Shown here piece after piece: positions 36,370 through 49,500 of a DNA stretch of 64,000 nucleotides; the stretch's first letter is position 1, and each line of letters opens with the position of its first letter. A program made the translations under genes and the position numbers. The notes under the pieces were generated by a model. The model did not search any database, was not told the origin of the DNA, and saw nothing but the letters and a program-made list of their open reading frames with translations. The stretch comes from Aradus depressus (Eukaryota > Arthropoda > Insecta > Hemiptera > Aradidae): assembly GCA_963662175.1 (NCBI GenBank), contig OY759218.1, forward strand, positions 10,160,001 through 10,224,000, written 5' to 3'.

Positions 36370-37360
36370 TTTTCATCCTACGCCCACCTTCGGCATTTCA
36401 GCCATGAGGTGTCAATAGCGCCTTAAATTTATCGTGGGGTATATTACCCCGGTCTTTGGCAAGGTCAAGCAGCGCAAAGCAGGTCGAAAGAGGGTCCCCC
36501 GCCATTTCCCCATCGATACAGAGCAGGCATGCCACTCCTATCTCTTCAGATGTTTCTGGATCCTGGGTCCGCTTCTCTATATTGCAAGCACATCCAGCAA
36601 CCCAACATATCGCCTGAGGCGGTGTTAGCCTCCTATGCCGATGACATAGCTTTCCTAGCTACCAATAATTGCAGGAGCATTTACACCTTATTTGAGGGAT
36701 GGCTGCGTCTTTGGAAGGTAAAAATAAATTAAACCAAATCGTTCCATGTTACATTCGTCTTGAGACGTGGTGACTGCCCAACTATATGACTGAATAAAGT
36801 TCCTCTGAGGTACGATAAAGACGTACGATTCTTAGACTCGGCAGAAAATGAAACGACGATTTAGACCGTTCAAAAGACAAGCAATCTCAACTTCGTCTCA
36901 ACCACAAACTGGGAGTCTAAAAGACCATTATCAGGCCTATCTGGACTTATGGCGTTCAGCTCTCTGGGGTTCAGCTAAGCCCTCACACAACAAAAGAATT
37001 CAAGCTATTCAAAATAAAATCCTCCGTACAATTACGCAATGATACTTAACATTTTTTCAGAGATATTGTGAAACAATAAAAATATAAAGAAAAGAGTATA
37101 CATATATATTTGAATTACACAATGCCCATTCTACGTTTCAAACTTAACATTACATCACGACCTAAACATATCATTCTTACAAGAAGTAACACAAGATCAA
37201 TATACAAATCTGCACAAGTTCATGCCACATCCGAACAAACTGGTGTCAGCAATATCGGTCCGGTCCTTGCCGGGTAACCCTCCACGAGTGAATCGTCGTT
37301 GGCCTTGTGACCTTTCTGAGGAGGCGGTGGTGCTGTCCAGCCGTTTCATCAAAAGACTCA
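36370..37360 (+). pseudogene. Decayed jockey-like RT fragment
   Basis: Frames shift repeatedly, but SYADDIAFLATNN (RT catalytic YADD), a following LRLWKVKIN and, later, WRSALWGSAKPSHNKRIQ plus IQNKILRTIT match the palm-thumb-tail order of the element at 28990-30133. It ends near 37360 without a clear poly(A) tail. Confidence 0.7.
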
Positions 37361-38362
37361 AATGATTTTCGTTTTCAGCCTGTTCATATTTCTTTGTGAT
37401 GATGTATATTCATGGTTGGAAATTATAAAATGTGAAAAAAAAAAATCTTGTCGAAAAAGATGTATCACAACGATAAGTTTCCGCCGGTCTTACACACCTT
37501 TACATGGCTTACCTATGCTCAGTCATTTGACACAGAAAATGTGCTATGGATTCATATTCTCATGTATATTTAATGAAAGATGTCATTATTTTATGAACAG
37601 AGGCCCAGAAATTTTGTTTATATTCACTAAATTGCGATAAATCAAGCATGAACCGATTTTATCTATAATTTTCGAAAATGAAAAACTAAGACGTTTTAGT
37701 TTGAATTAAACAAGGTGTTGTCAAGTCTTCGCACAAAACTGACTTCTCTCACCAATAAGGTTTAAATTATTTGTACGTGATTCCAAAAGGTCACAGAATG
37801 CAATAGTAACATCTAGAGTTAGTCAACATAATGGCACTCTAAATATAAACAGCACATAGACATATAACAACGAAGCATGAAGAAACATGAAAAATAGCAA
37901 GAAGAAAAATAATAATAGAATGAAATGACCAAAAAGCAGATACATACCAACCAAGAACTTAATAGTAAAGCTTAAAACGACGAGATATAAACAAATCCTA
38001 CCCAATTATATTGTGTTTATGTCCAACTCAATGTTTTTAAGAACATAATTTTTTTACGGAACTGAATAACATAAACAATGTTACTTGTGTATTTAAGCCA
38101 TACTTCTGTGTTACCTCACGCACCAATTTTCATGAACTTATGTAAATGGCAAAATAAAATAGATTCAATAAATTTTACACAAAAAAACATTACTAGGAAT
38201 TGAGTGCATAATAATTTAATCGATACTTACAAAATCGTCAAAGAATCGATTATGTTTTATCAACCTACTTAGATGCATCGCATATCAGATACATGGTCTT
38301 TGAAAGACTGCTACTGCCATCTGTTATAATTTTTTTATACTAGTCAGTATAAGTACATTCAG
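37361..38362. other. Intergenic stretch with a small hairpin
   Basis: No gene recognised. At 38308-38382 the blocks CTACTGCCATCTG and CAGATGGCAG are inverted around a ~50-base AT-rich loop; the right block overlaps the candidate left end of the piggyBac region. Confidence 0.4.
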
Positions 38363-38690
38363 TTAACCAGCACCAGATGGCAGCTCGATAATAGTTGGTG
38401 AAATTTGAACCGAGAGGTCGCTAGAAGGATTTTGCTATCCAAACCTTCGTTCGTGATAAACAGGTGGTTGTTGACAAGTTTGTTCTCAAATTTATTTTAT
38501 ATTTTTGTTCAAAGTACAACTTATAATTTTTTTTCTTTTACAAAGTATATTAAAAAAGAGATTTATTATAAAGGTAAGAGACATTATTTTCTTATTATTT
38601 ACGTTGATGAAATGTGGTGTATCATATATATATGATACCCCATCCATGAAGTGGCAATAGATGACACACATTCATCTTATTTTTCAGAGA

Positions 38691-39560
38691 ATGGACGGGA
38701 ATGTTTTCGTAAAAGATAAACATGGGAAAATCGTTCCTCTTCTTAACATACTAGACATTCCATACGAGAGTGAAGATGAATTTGGCAAGGTTTTTGGCGA
38801 GGATGACGAATCTGCTATTCCAGACGATGAATTAGAAAGAAGATTGATCGCCTTTGAACATGCTTCTGAGTTCCTTGATGCCGAAAGAGGTGTTCGAGCA
38901 GCTGAGCCGGACGTTCCGTCATCTGAAGTGGGCGTTCCGGGAGGCGAACCTGACCCTCCGGTAGGGCCCTCCGTCAAAGTCTTGCTAGACACTTCACCAA
39001 ACGCTCGTCGCAAGCGTTCGAAATGTGTGAAAGGCCCCTCTAAAAAAGCTAAAGTAGCTGAACAGTCTGGAAAACAGGTACTTGAACGAGTAATTGTCTG
39101 GGAAAAAAGTGTCCTCGGTATTCCCCCAGAGGACCAAGAATTCAAAGGTAACAGTGATCTGCCTACTTCTATCACAAGTCTTCAAACACCATACCAGTTT
39201 TTTTCTTATTTCATAGAGGATAAGTTATTGAATGAAATCAAGGAGCAAGCTATAAACTTTTCGTTCAGTGTGTGACACGGCAGGGTTTGCGCATAACTTT
39301 GAGATTTACACAGGAAAAAATACTGGGGACAGCTATGATGAGAAAGGAGTTGGAGTAATTTCCAGTGTAGTTCTTACTAGTATCATTCAGGACAACTCTA
39401 ATTATGTATGTAGTATATTTTGATAACTACTACTAGCAAGTTTGAAAAGAAGAGGCATTTATGGGTTGGGGACCATACGGAAAGATAGAATTCCTAGCAA
39501 TCCTTTCCCTGATGAGAAGACAACCAAACAGCAAAACAGCAGGGGCCATACTGAAGAAGA
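38691..39560 (+). pseudogene. piggyBac transposase fragment 1 (PGBD2/3-like)
   Basis: Starts at MDGNVFVKDKHGK just after a possible CAG acceptor. An acidic N-terminus and a Pro-rich, then basic region (RRKRSKC) follow, then TPYQFFSYFIEDKLLNEIKE, the usual start of the DDE_Tnp_1_7 fold. At about 39270 the frame breaks and the text resumes at VCDTAGFAHNFEIYTGKN, skipping roughly 150 residues that normally carry the first catalytic Asp. FDNYYTS and LKRRGIYGLGTIRKDRIPSN follow (second catalytic Asp region), with a frameshift between them. The C-terminal third is missing. Confidence 0.8.
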
Positions 39561-39823
39561 AGAAGCAAGAAACTGCTTTTTGCAGTTCCACCGGCAAAAT
39601 TAATTATTATTTAACATTAACTGGTATAATATAGTATGTTTTGTTATGATAATAAATGTTATGCTTTTTAGTAATGAATAATTACAATTTTTCCAAGTCT
39701 CATGAGATAAGGGTTATACTAAGGCAGGAATGCACAACCTCCACAAGTGCATGATGTGTCACATATGATTGTTTTTCCGTAAATATCGCTCCAGGTTTCT
39801 TTTTCTAATTTTGTTCCAGCAAC

Positions 39824-40935
39824 ATGGAGAGATATTCTGATCCCGAGGAAATTTTGAAGGTAATGGCCAACTCCGACGAAGAAGACGCTGACTATGAACG
39901 TGAAGAGAGCGAAGAGGAAGTTGCCGAAGACGATGCTTTACCACTGCCAACACAAGAGGAGGTTGACAATGAGGTGATTGCAGCGGTGAGTTCAATTGAA
40001 GAAGCTGTAGAACCAAATATATGATCGACGCAATGCCCTATTTAGGAGAAGGAACAGTTCCTCCAGCGACTTCTGCAGCAGCATATTTTGTTAAAAAATT
40101 GGTTACAAGTATTGATAATACCAACCGCAATGTAACAATGGATAATTGGTTCACGAGTGTTCCTCTAGTTTTAAAAATGTTGAGAGACAATAAATTGACC
40201 GTTGTCGGAACGATTAGAAATAACAAAAAGGAGCTTCCGCCTGAATTTATCAATTTAAAATTCAAAGACAGAAAGCCTGGATCCCACTTATTTTTATTTA
40301 CCTCTGATATGACTGCTGTTTCTTTCAAACCAACATCAAACAAAAGTATAAATTTAATTTCTACAATGCATGATAACTCTATAAATCCTGTCACGAAAAA
40401 GGCGGAAATCGTAATGACATACAACGATACCAAATATGGAGTTGATGTGTTCGACGAAATGTGTCGAAATTTTGATGCTGGAAGAAAAACGCAAAGATGG
40501 TCGATGTGTTTTTTTTTATAACTTGCTGAACATTGCAGTTATAAATAGTTATGTAGTATACGTACACAACTTTTGTTCGAACAGTAATCCAAAACCAATG
40601 TCCAGGTTCCAATATATACAGAGGCTGAGCTCACAGTTGTGTGAGGCCTGGCAAAGAAGAAGGCTGGCTCTCCCAAATCTGAGCAAAGAACTTCTAGTGC
40701 AAATTCAGTCAACGTTAAGAGACAATTCCGAGAATGCACTAGAAGAAACCAGCGAGCCATCAACCACCCAGGAGCCATCCAGAAAGGAAGGATACAAGCC
40801 GTACTGCAGTTATTGTAGCTACAAAAAAAGAGGAAGACGTCCACTTATTGTTCAAAGTGTAACAAGCCGATTTGCGGAGAGCATCAAAACAAGAATAGTT
40901 TTTGCTCAAATAATTGTTCCTAATATCTACTGATT
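39824..40935 (+). pseudogene. piggyBac transposase fragment 2 (lepidopteran piggyBac-like clade)
   Basis: Starts MERYSDPEEILKVMANSDEE with a strongly acidic N-terminus and stops at 40024. It resumes at DAMPYLGEGTVPPATSA, having lost about 250 residues. Then NVTMDNWFTSVPLVLKML (catalytic Asp), VVGTIRNNKKELPPEF and YGVDVFDEMCRNFDAGRKTQ follow, all piggyBac hallmarks. Frameshifts occur at about 40510 and 40855. The Cys-rich tail (YCSYCSYKKRG, then in another frame NKPICGEHQNKNSFC) matches the zinc-binding end used for terminal-repeat recognition. Confidence 0.85.
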
Positions 40936-41539
40936 TTAATTAAATTGTGATTTATTTTATGATTAAAAAGATTATGAATGGATAATATGATCTCACATAA
41001 CTAGTCTTAAGAAAAAACTCATGTTACCTACAAAGCGAAGAACAGTTTAGAAAACAATTTTCTATTCTATACTTTTATTCTTATATTTTTTCATTATTCT
41101 TTTATCTTATCCTAAATGTTTTATCTTACATTTTTTTGCAATTATGTAAAAATAAAAATCTTGTTTTGTACAACAAAATGAAATATTGTGGTTAAATTCT
41201 TATTATTATTTAACTTTCGATTTTATTTCAATGTTTTCAATTTTTCTAGTATATATGATGTTTTCAGTGCTGTTAAAGTTTAATTGTTATATAAACTTTT
41301 ATTGCCCTAATATCAACTCCAAACAAGAAAAAATAGATTGGGAGTAAATATTACGTAGCGCTACTAAAAAGCGCCTAAACAACAGCACTACTAGTGCAGG
41401 GTTAAGGGTTAAGTGGTCCCCGGTCCGCCATGTAACTATTTCAGCTGCCAAAATTGATTGACGAAATGGGTTTATTGAAAAAATAAAACTGCGATTGGAG
41501 AAATGTTTAGTTAAACCATGTAATAATGCAACTGTTTAT

Positions 41540-42340
41540 TTGACGGCTGGCGATACGGGCCCGCAAAGAACTATTTTATTTAGATCAAGGTGAATGACGC
41601 TCCTACTAAGGCGCAGGTAGACGTGCGATTGTGACTCTCGATTGGGAAAAGCTGCGTTACAACTGATGCAGGTTCGTCATTATATGGGGTACAACCCAGG
41701 GTGGAACGGACGGACAGCAGTTTAAAATTACGGACATGAAGCAGTTCCAACAGTTCTCGAATACGAATGCCAAAAGACTGTGCCATTCTTGGTTTCGCTT
41801 CGTATAAGCCGGAAAGGTCATAGTTCAGCATGTCATACTTGTTCAGATGTCCAGCTGCAGCTCTGTGTTTTTGCATACAATTTAAGGCTAGCATTTGTCT
41901 TCTATACACAGCTGTTTCGACACATAAACTGCTTGACGGGCTAGTACGGAAAGCTCCAGTCACGGTGATGTATGCTGTTGAGCATTGTCAGAGTTCTCTC
42001 AGATGCGGAAGAATATAATATACTTCCGTAGTCCAGTTTGGATCTGATGTAGGCCTTGTAGAAGTGGGACATCCATCTGCGCTCCATCGGGTATGCGATA
42101 AGACCGCTAACATGTCCAGGGTTTTTGTACATTTGTTACATAATGTTTTTCAACATCTTTATATGTGAAAGCCAGGTAAGTTTAAGATCGAATATAAGTC
42201 CCAATAGCTTCAGTTCCTCAACAATCTCTAACTTTTTGCCATTTAAAAATAAATTCAAGGGATCGGGACGTATTTTTCTTGTGAAAATGCTGGATTTTGT
42301 CTTAAAAGGATACGATGTCGGGGTCATGGATTTTGATCAA
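41540..42340 (-). pseudogene. Non-LTR retrotransposon RT thumb/C-terminal fragment
   Basis: Minus-strand pieces read LFLNGKKLEIVEELKLLGLI (post-RT GLxFD segment), WMSHFYKAYIRSKLDYGSIL, then GAFRTSPSSSLCVETAVYRR. This order is typical of I/jockey-group elements. At least one frameshift near 42130. 5'-truncated, about 0.8 kb. It lies about 1.2 kb upstream of the Mcr-like start codon. Confidence 0.8.
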
Positions 42341-43524
42341 ACGTTTTTTGCATGTTTTAGATCGAAAATAAAGACACATGTCTCACTATCCGTTTCAATG
42401 GGCCTTAGTTTGGTCGCAAAAATTGTTTAAAAATTTCATTTTGGCCGTTTTTGGTTTTTTTTTTTCTCGGTGTGTGCTTTACCCTTATGAGGAGTTCTCT
42501 ACATCATTTTTTTTTTGTTTTTACCCAGAAAAAATATTTCCGCGCTGATTTGAGCAGTGAAATGATTAAAAAATTGAACTTTCTATTATAAACGCTTATA
42601 CCTTCAAATCTAATCAACCTATTTTAATTTCCGATAGCAAATTTCAAAGAGCTTTACGTCTTCTTTCCAACGATGTATCATATGTCTAGGTTGAACTGTG
42701 CTCACTTAAAAAAACTTGACAAAGAAAATAAAAATTCGTGTTCATCTTCAACCTTATTTTTGAAAAACAAAGCAATGATCAAATATTAAGTTTTCTATAT
42801 CGATGGATTGCTTTCAACAAGTTCTTTCAAACGAAGAGATAGAAAAGATGGTCTCTCCTCTTCAATTCTAGAAAACCTGTGACTCAGAAGGGTAACAGGA
42901 AAAAAGCATCTATTCCCATCCATGAAATTGTTAATGTTACCTAATTTCAGAATATTCAACTCAGACGTTGTATTTTAATTTCTTTGATTATTAAAATGAA
43001 GTAGGAAACAAAATTTAAGAAACTTCACTTTTGTCGCTTCGATGTAGCTATTTAGTTCGAATTTGGCAGGCATGGTGTCCTGCAGATACATCACATCCTA
43101 CTGTTTAGTCGAGATCACTTGGCCAACCACTGTGAATTCTAGTGACCTTGGTTCTAAAAGACAATTCGAGGTAGTGATGACGCCATCTTGGATTAAATAA
43201 TTCAAGACAAATTTCAAACCAGTGAGTCTAGCATCATTTAGGAACTCGGGAGTATACTCTTGGGTTGCTTGTAAACATTATTTCTTCTTAGCACCATTAT
43301 GGGAATAAATGTCATTAATAAAACATAACGTAGTTTAATGAATAAATTCTCATATTTTTTTTTTATATTTCTAAAAGTAAATCATCATGACACATAGTGA
43401 GTTGTATTCACCGAGGTAAGGAAAAGGGCGTGATGCTTTCTTCATCTAATAAATTAACAATTGTTAGTTTCGTTTACAAAAGTATTTAATAAAACGGAAT
43501 ATTTTAATATCATTTGTAATTACT
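42341..43524. other. Upstream region of the Mcr-like gene
   Basis: AT-rich, with no recognisable mobile element or ORF. It should contain the Mcr-like promoter and 5'UTR, but no clear TATA box or initiator can be singled out among many AT-rich stretches. Confidence 0.4.
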
Positions 43525-46500
43525 ATGGCTCGTAATGTAATGTGTGCCTTCGCTACAGTATTGTCGATTTTATTTTTGAATTGCACTAGCTTACATTGTT
43601 CGTTGGACGTTCCTGAGACTCATTATTCATTTGTATGTATATTTTTCTTTTTACAGATGGGCTATCATACTTGTTTTCGTTTGTTTTGCTTATGGACAAG
43701 AAAATCCAACCTATGATGACCAGAGAGGCTGGACTGCAAGGCAGCAGGGCAACATGAGAAACGTTGCAGTTGATGAAAATGTTATTATACACGAAGCGTG
43801 AGTAGCTGTCTAATTTTGTTATGGCGGATTAGAATTTGATACGTTTGTAAAATTTATAGGAAGGATAAGAACTGCCTTGAAGTATTGGTTGAAGTGTTAT
43901 ATATTGTGCAAAAATTGGTGCAGGATCCATCACATCGAAAAAACGTTTAGTTGATATTTGACCAATTAAAAATAATCAGGGACTTGTGAAGGACATTCAC
44001 AGGCTGTCTATGGCCGGTATTACACTATCAAAAGTTTTTCTCGCGGGTTCGCTACCGACCGAGGCCCCTACTTTTTTTTTGGAGATCTTGGAGATGAAAA
44101 ACCTTGAGCAAACCGTTCTTCAGAGGGGACGTTAAGTGGTGGTCCATAGCCTGTGTGAAGCTCCTACTAGATAATAATTTAGTATTTTGTCCAGACAGGT
44201 TGCGTAATGTCTTTGCTGGCTTAGACAATTCAATTTTGTTCGGTAATTTTGTGATTTATGTAAACAAGATTGTTTATGATGAAATGTTATCGTTTTATAA
44301 ACGTTTCTCCCGAGATTTTTGTCAGATTGGAGATAGGGTTATTATTTATAGAGATATAATGCTCTAGAAAGAGATATACTCCTTTCCTTCAGCATATTTA
44401 ATTAAATTACCTTTTTATTTTCTCAATTGAAATTATGAATACTTTTTTAGGAGCTATTTCATTGTAGCAAGCAAAATGGTGAGACCGGGCCAGGTGTACA
44501 GGCTCTCGGCGGTTGTTCTTCAGAGTAAGACTCCTTTAACAATAAAAGCGTCAATACAGTGCAATGGAGTGGAAATAGGAGCCGCAAGTCAGCCAACTAA
44601 GACAGGCATTTCCGAAACCCTCATGATTAGGGTATTTATGTATATTTTCTCTATTATGTGTAATTTTATAGTCATTCTATATCAGATTCATAATGTCTGA
44701 ACCTTGGCCTCTCAAATTTTTATGTTTTTCTATACTTAAGTTGCACCTAGTGAGAATGTATAAAAAGTGGAAAAAGTATATTTGAAGTGTTTAATAGAGA
44801 GAAAAGATGTTACTGAAACATAATTTTTATTAAATTTTTTTTTAACTACCAACATTTTGAAATTTTTCTGAAGAACTATTCAAGAAATGTTATTATATAA
44901 TATTATAGTCCCCTTACAGAGCTGTAAAACGATACCACCTCCAATTTTTTAGCTCCACTATATTATGACCTTTTGAAAATTGCTAAACAGGCCCAATTTT
45001 GAACTTCTTTACCGTTATTTATAAGTTTTCATATTTTTACTAGGTACTTTGACACATTAAGAAGTGAAATTCATAATTACTATTATTATTTTTTATAGGT
45101 GCCTCCTACTAGTGTGTCGGGAAAATATAAACTGCATATTGAAGGATTGTATAATGCTGTTCTGGGTGGATCTGCTTTCGTTAATGAAACTAAGCTCACT
45201 TTCTCTCAAAGATCAATGACTATTTTCATTCAAACCGACAAACCTGTATACATGCAAGGACAAACTGGTAAAAATTTATATTTAATATTGAAGGATTATA
45301 TAATGCTGTTCTGGGTGGATCTGCTTTCGTTAATGAAACTAAGCTCACTTTCTCTCAAAGATCAATGACTATTTTCATTCAAACCGACAAACCTGTATAC
45401 ATGCAAGGACAAACTGGTAAAACTTTATATTTAATTTAATATCTAAGTTTTGTTTTAATAAAATAAATACTAGAGAGGGGTGGTATTGAGCTATAGTTAG
45501 TGCCCTGCATTGTGGGGTGAAACACGATTTTTTCATACCATTTCGGAGGCCCTCTACCAATAGAAGTCTTATAAATACAATTGAATGTTTATTTGTCTGT
45601 TTGTTCCATAATCTTGGGAAAATTGCTAAACATATTTCAACCAAACAGTTACACAATTTATCCTAAGTGAAAACATTAAGTACTTAACCAATTTGAAAGA
45701 AATTTTTATTTTAAGCATTTTTGTTCTAAACAGTTTTTCGCGAAGCTAGGAATAATGGAGATAAATAAACTTTTCTAATAGTGAGGGGGGAGGGAGGGTA
45801 GGTGCTTTCACCTTACGCGTTCTCACGATCTACTGTCTTTCTCCGTTATATTTATTAGTAATATTCAATTAGGGTTTGATCTTATTCGACGTAATCGGCA
45901 TCTCCCCGTTAACTCTGCGTAATACAGCTAGTTTATCAATAAAATTAGTTGTAACGTCATGATTGTAAATTAATGTGGGTAAACGAGCCAAAGTGTTAAG
46001 AAAGGTTGGGAATTTACCAGTGACAGCTATTACATAAATATATAGGTATATATTTTTTTTTTTCAGTCAATTTTCGAGCTATTCCAATCAATACTGAGTT
46101 AAAGGCTTTTGATAACACTATTGATGTATATATGCTGGATCCAAAGAGGTACATAATGAGGCGTTGGCTTTCCCGTCAGGTAAGTTGGCGCCGCTAATAG
46201 GCGCTATTTTTCTCTTATTAATAATTAATAAATTGTCACATAAATTATTGTATCATCAGGTTCGATATTCACTGATTTTGATCCGTTCTCATATCAACTG
46301 TAGAATATATCTCATCTCCTCCCCAATATAACGCTGCTGTAAGATTAATATTTAATACATTTTAAAAATTGTGTTTTATTTTAGTCAAATCTGGGAACTG
46401 TGAGTCTGAAATACCAGCTATCCGACCAGCCTCGGTTCGGGCAGTGGACAATCCAAGTGGTAGCTCAAGGACAGATTGAGGAGTTTTCGTTTTTAGTTGA

Positions 46501-49500
46501 AGAGTACTACCAAACCAGGTTTGAGGTATGTATTGAACGGGCTTTTTCTTTTATTCAGACCAAACTGATTAATTGCATGGCTAGGTCTTGGCCAATTTTT
46601 TGTTGAGTATCGTCTTAGCTTTCATATGGGTAATTCCATGCCAACTGGACATGGCATGACACATGACCACCTCGGATCAATGAAAATGAGTGATTTTCAG
46701 GCCGAAGGCATCAACATAAGTCCAAAAATGCATTGAAATAATTGGAAATAATTGATCACTACTTGGTAACGGCGGTTTTTTTAAATGTAAATTTTATGCG
46801 TTTTGAAGTACGATTTTTTTATATTTCATTTAAAGTAACTAATTCGTTTTAAATCAAATGAAAAAAGCATGTTTGTTATAGGATTTTTGACGTAGATTAC
46901 GAATCTCGCGTCAAAAGATTGATTTTCGCCAAACCAAACCCCCAAAAATGGCAATAATTCAAAAAATCGATAAATTTGAATATCTCAAAAACTTATGCCT
47001 AAAATTTTTTTTCTATACCGCCATTCTACTCCTATGGAGTCATACTAAGCTGCCAATATCAAATTTTTGTGGAGAATCACATTGACTGATTTTAACATGT
47101 AAATAACCAAATTTTTAATCAGTATATAAAGCTTTTTTTGTGGTTGTACTTAAATAACCATAACTTTTACCCATATAATAAAACAAAATAGATTTTTGGT
47201 ATTTTCGAAATATATTTTTACGCTCTTCAATCGAAAAACAAAATACACTTTTCATATGAAATGTCAGGAATTAAATTCATGTTCAAATATTTTTGTTGGT
47301 AATGAATTGTTTTATACAATTTTATTTTGTTATAATTTTAATAAGTTACAAAATTTTATTTCAATAAAAGCAGCATATTTAAAGTACAACCATAAAAAAA
47401 GCTTTATATGCTGATTAAAAATTCGGTTATTTACATTTTAAAATCAGTCAATGTGATTCCCAAAAAAAAATTGACATTGGCAGCTTAGTGTGACTCTATA
47501 GGAGTAGAATGGCGGTATAAAAAAACATTTTTAGGCATAAATTTTTGATATATTCAAATTTATCGATTTTTTGAAATATTGCCATTTTTTGGAGTTTGGT
47601 TTGGCAAAAATCAACCTTTTGACGCGAGATTCGTAATCTACGTCAAAAATCCTATAAGAAACATGCTTTTTTCATTTCATTTAAAACGAATTAGTTACTT
47701 GAAACGAAATATAAAACGCATAAAATTTACATTAAAAAAAACCGCCGTTACTAAGTAATGATCAATTATTTCCAATTATTTTAATGTATTTTTGGACTTA
47801 TGTTGATGCCTTCTGCCTGAAAATCACTCATTTTCAATGATCCGAGGTGGTCATGTGTCATGCCATGTCGAGTTGGCATGGAATTACCCATATACTAGTA
47901 AAGAAAAAAAATCGTCGGCGAATCACCTGCAATGCACTTCTCCAGCTCGAATTATTTGTTATCTACTTAGCTTCAACTCGCTCACTAAGTCGTCCTCTTC
48001 AGCGAATTTAGCTGATAATGAATAGATGTCTTACTCAGGAAGTTCTCAATCCTCATATAATCGTTCACATCATATTTTTGAGTTACGCTCCCCTCTTCTG
48101 ATCCCCCGCTGTCTTCGGCCGATTTGACTGGAACTCAAACTTTAACTTTCGTCCTTATGGGACAGACCTCCTGAATCCGAATATAAAAAATCAATATTTG
48201 CAATATTTATTTTAATGGGAGTTATCTTGTCCACATACACACAGGCTGGATTCAGGGGCCTGAAAACATAGAGCCATAATTCAAATTTAGCATCCTTATA
48301 GGCCCGATTAAAATATGAGCTATATGGCTTCTCAAGGATGGGAATAACACATGAAGTGAGCGCTAGCTCTTTAACGGTTGATTGCAGTTTCAAGAAATTC
48401 CATATGTAGCGTCCTTATAACTTCCTTCTCAAACATAGACCATTTGGCATTTCAAAATTTCGAACGTGAGGGGTGGGCGGGGCCAATAATTAGTACTAGC
48501 ATATTAACTGTTGATTTAATTTTCTAGAAATTCCGCATGTAGCGTCCTTATAACTTCCGCTCAAACATAGACCATGTGGCATTTCAAAATTTTGAATGTG
48601 AGGAGTGGGCGGGGCCAATAATTAGTACTAGAATATTAACTGTTGATTTAATTTTCTAGAAATTCCGCATGTAGCGTCCTTATAACTTCCGCTCAAACAT
48701 AGACCATGTGGCATTTCAAGATTTTGAACGTGAGGGGTGGGCGGGGCCAATAATTAGTACTAGCATATTAACTGTTGATTTAATTTTCTAGAAATTCCGC
48801 ATGTAGCGTCCTTATAACTTCCGCTCAAACATAGACCATGTGGCATTTCAAGATTTTGAACGTGAGGGGTGGGCGGGGCCAATAATTAGTACTAGCATAT
48901 TAACTGTTGATTTAATTTTCTAGAAATTTCACATATAGCATCCTTATAAGCTTGATTCGAACATAGGCTGAGCAATAATCAGCTGAAAACTGGCCGCCAA
49001 ATTTTAGCTTTCAGCTTATCTGGAAGTGGCTGGAATATCATATCTTTGGAATTGTCTAACCTAAGCCATGTACACCTGAAATATTTATTTATAGCGAGAG
49101 GGGCGGTTGGTAAGTGATACACCACTTCTAGAGCATCAACATCTTCGATAATTTGAACTGATTTCTGCTAAATCATCCAACTTACTAACCTGCTAAGATA
49201 TCAACCGGGCGAAGCCGGGTAACCTGCTACTTTATTTATATTTTTCTGTTTTTCAGGTTAATATAACTATGCCAGCTTTTTTTTTCACTACTGAAAAATT
49301 TATTACCGGGAAAGTAATGGCTAATTATACGAGTGGCGCTCCGGTTCATGGAAATCTAACCCTTAAAGCTACGGTACGACCAATAAATCTTTTGAGTAAT
49401 CAAAGAACCTATGAGGACAACTCTCTTTTTGAAAAATATTTTAATTTTGTAAGTATAAATAAAATTTAAATTATTTGTAATTAAGTATAACTTATATATT

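Larger units (their letters stand above)
38367..41401 (+). mobile_element. piggyBac-type element region, candidate TTAA-bounded
   Basis: TTAA at 38363-38366 is followed by CCAGCACCAGATGG. TTAA at 41402-41405 is preceded by a sequence whose complement is CCCTGCACTAGTAGTGC. The two ends share a GCACYAG core but are otherwise weakly matched, so the boundaries are tentative. The 3.0-kb interior holds fragments of two different piggyBac transposases in the same orientation. Confidence 0.5.

Noticed and set aside
38684..39175. 163-residue minus-strand ORF
   Set aside because: Antisense shadow of the acidic/Pro-rich N-terminus of the piggyBac-like fragment.
44104..44367. 87-residue ORF in Mcr intron 2
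   Set aside because: No similarity to Mcr or to any domain I know; sits inside an intron whose flanking exons join in phase without it.
47196..47414. 72-residue ORF near 47.3 kb
   Set aside because: Falls at the centre of the foldback element; AT-rich translation typical of chance.
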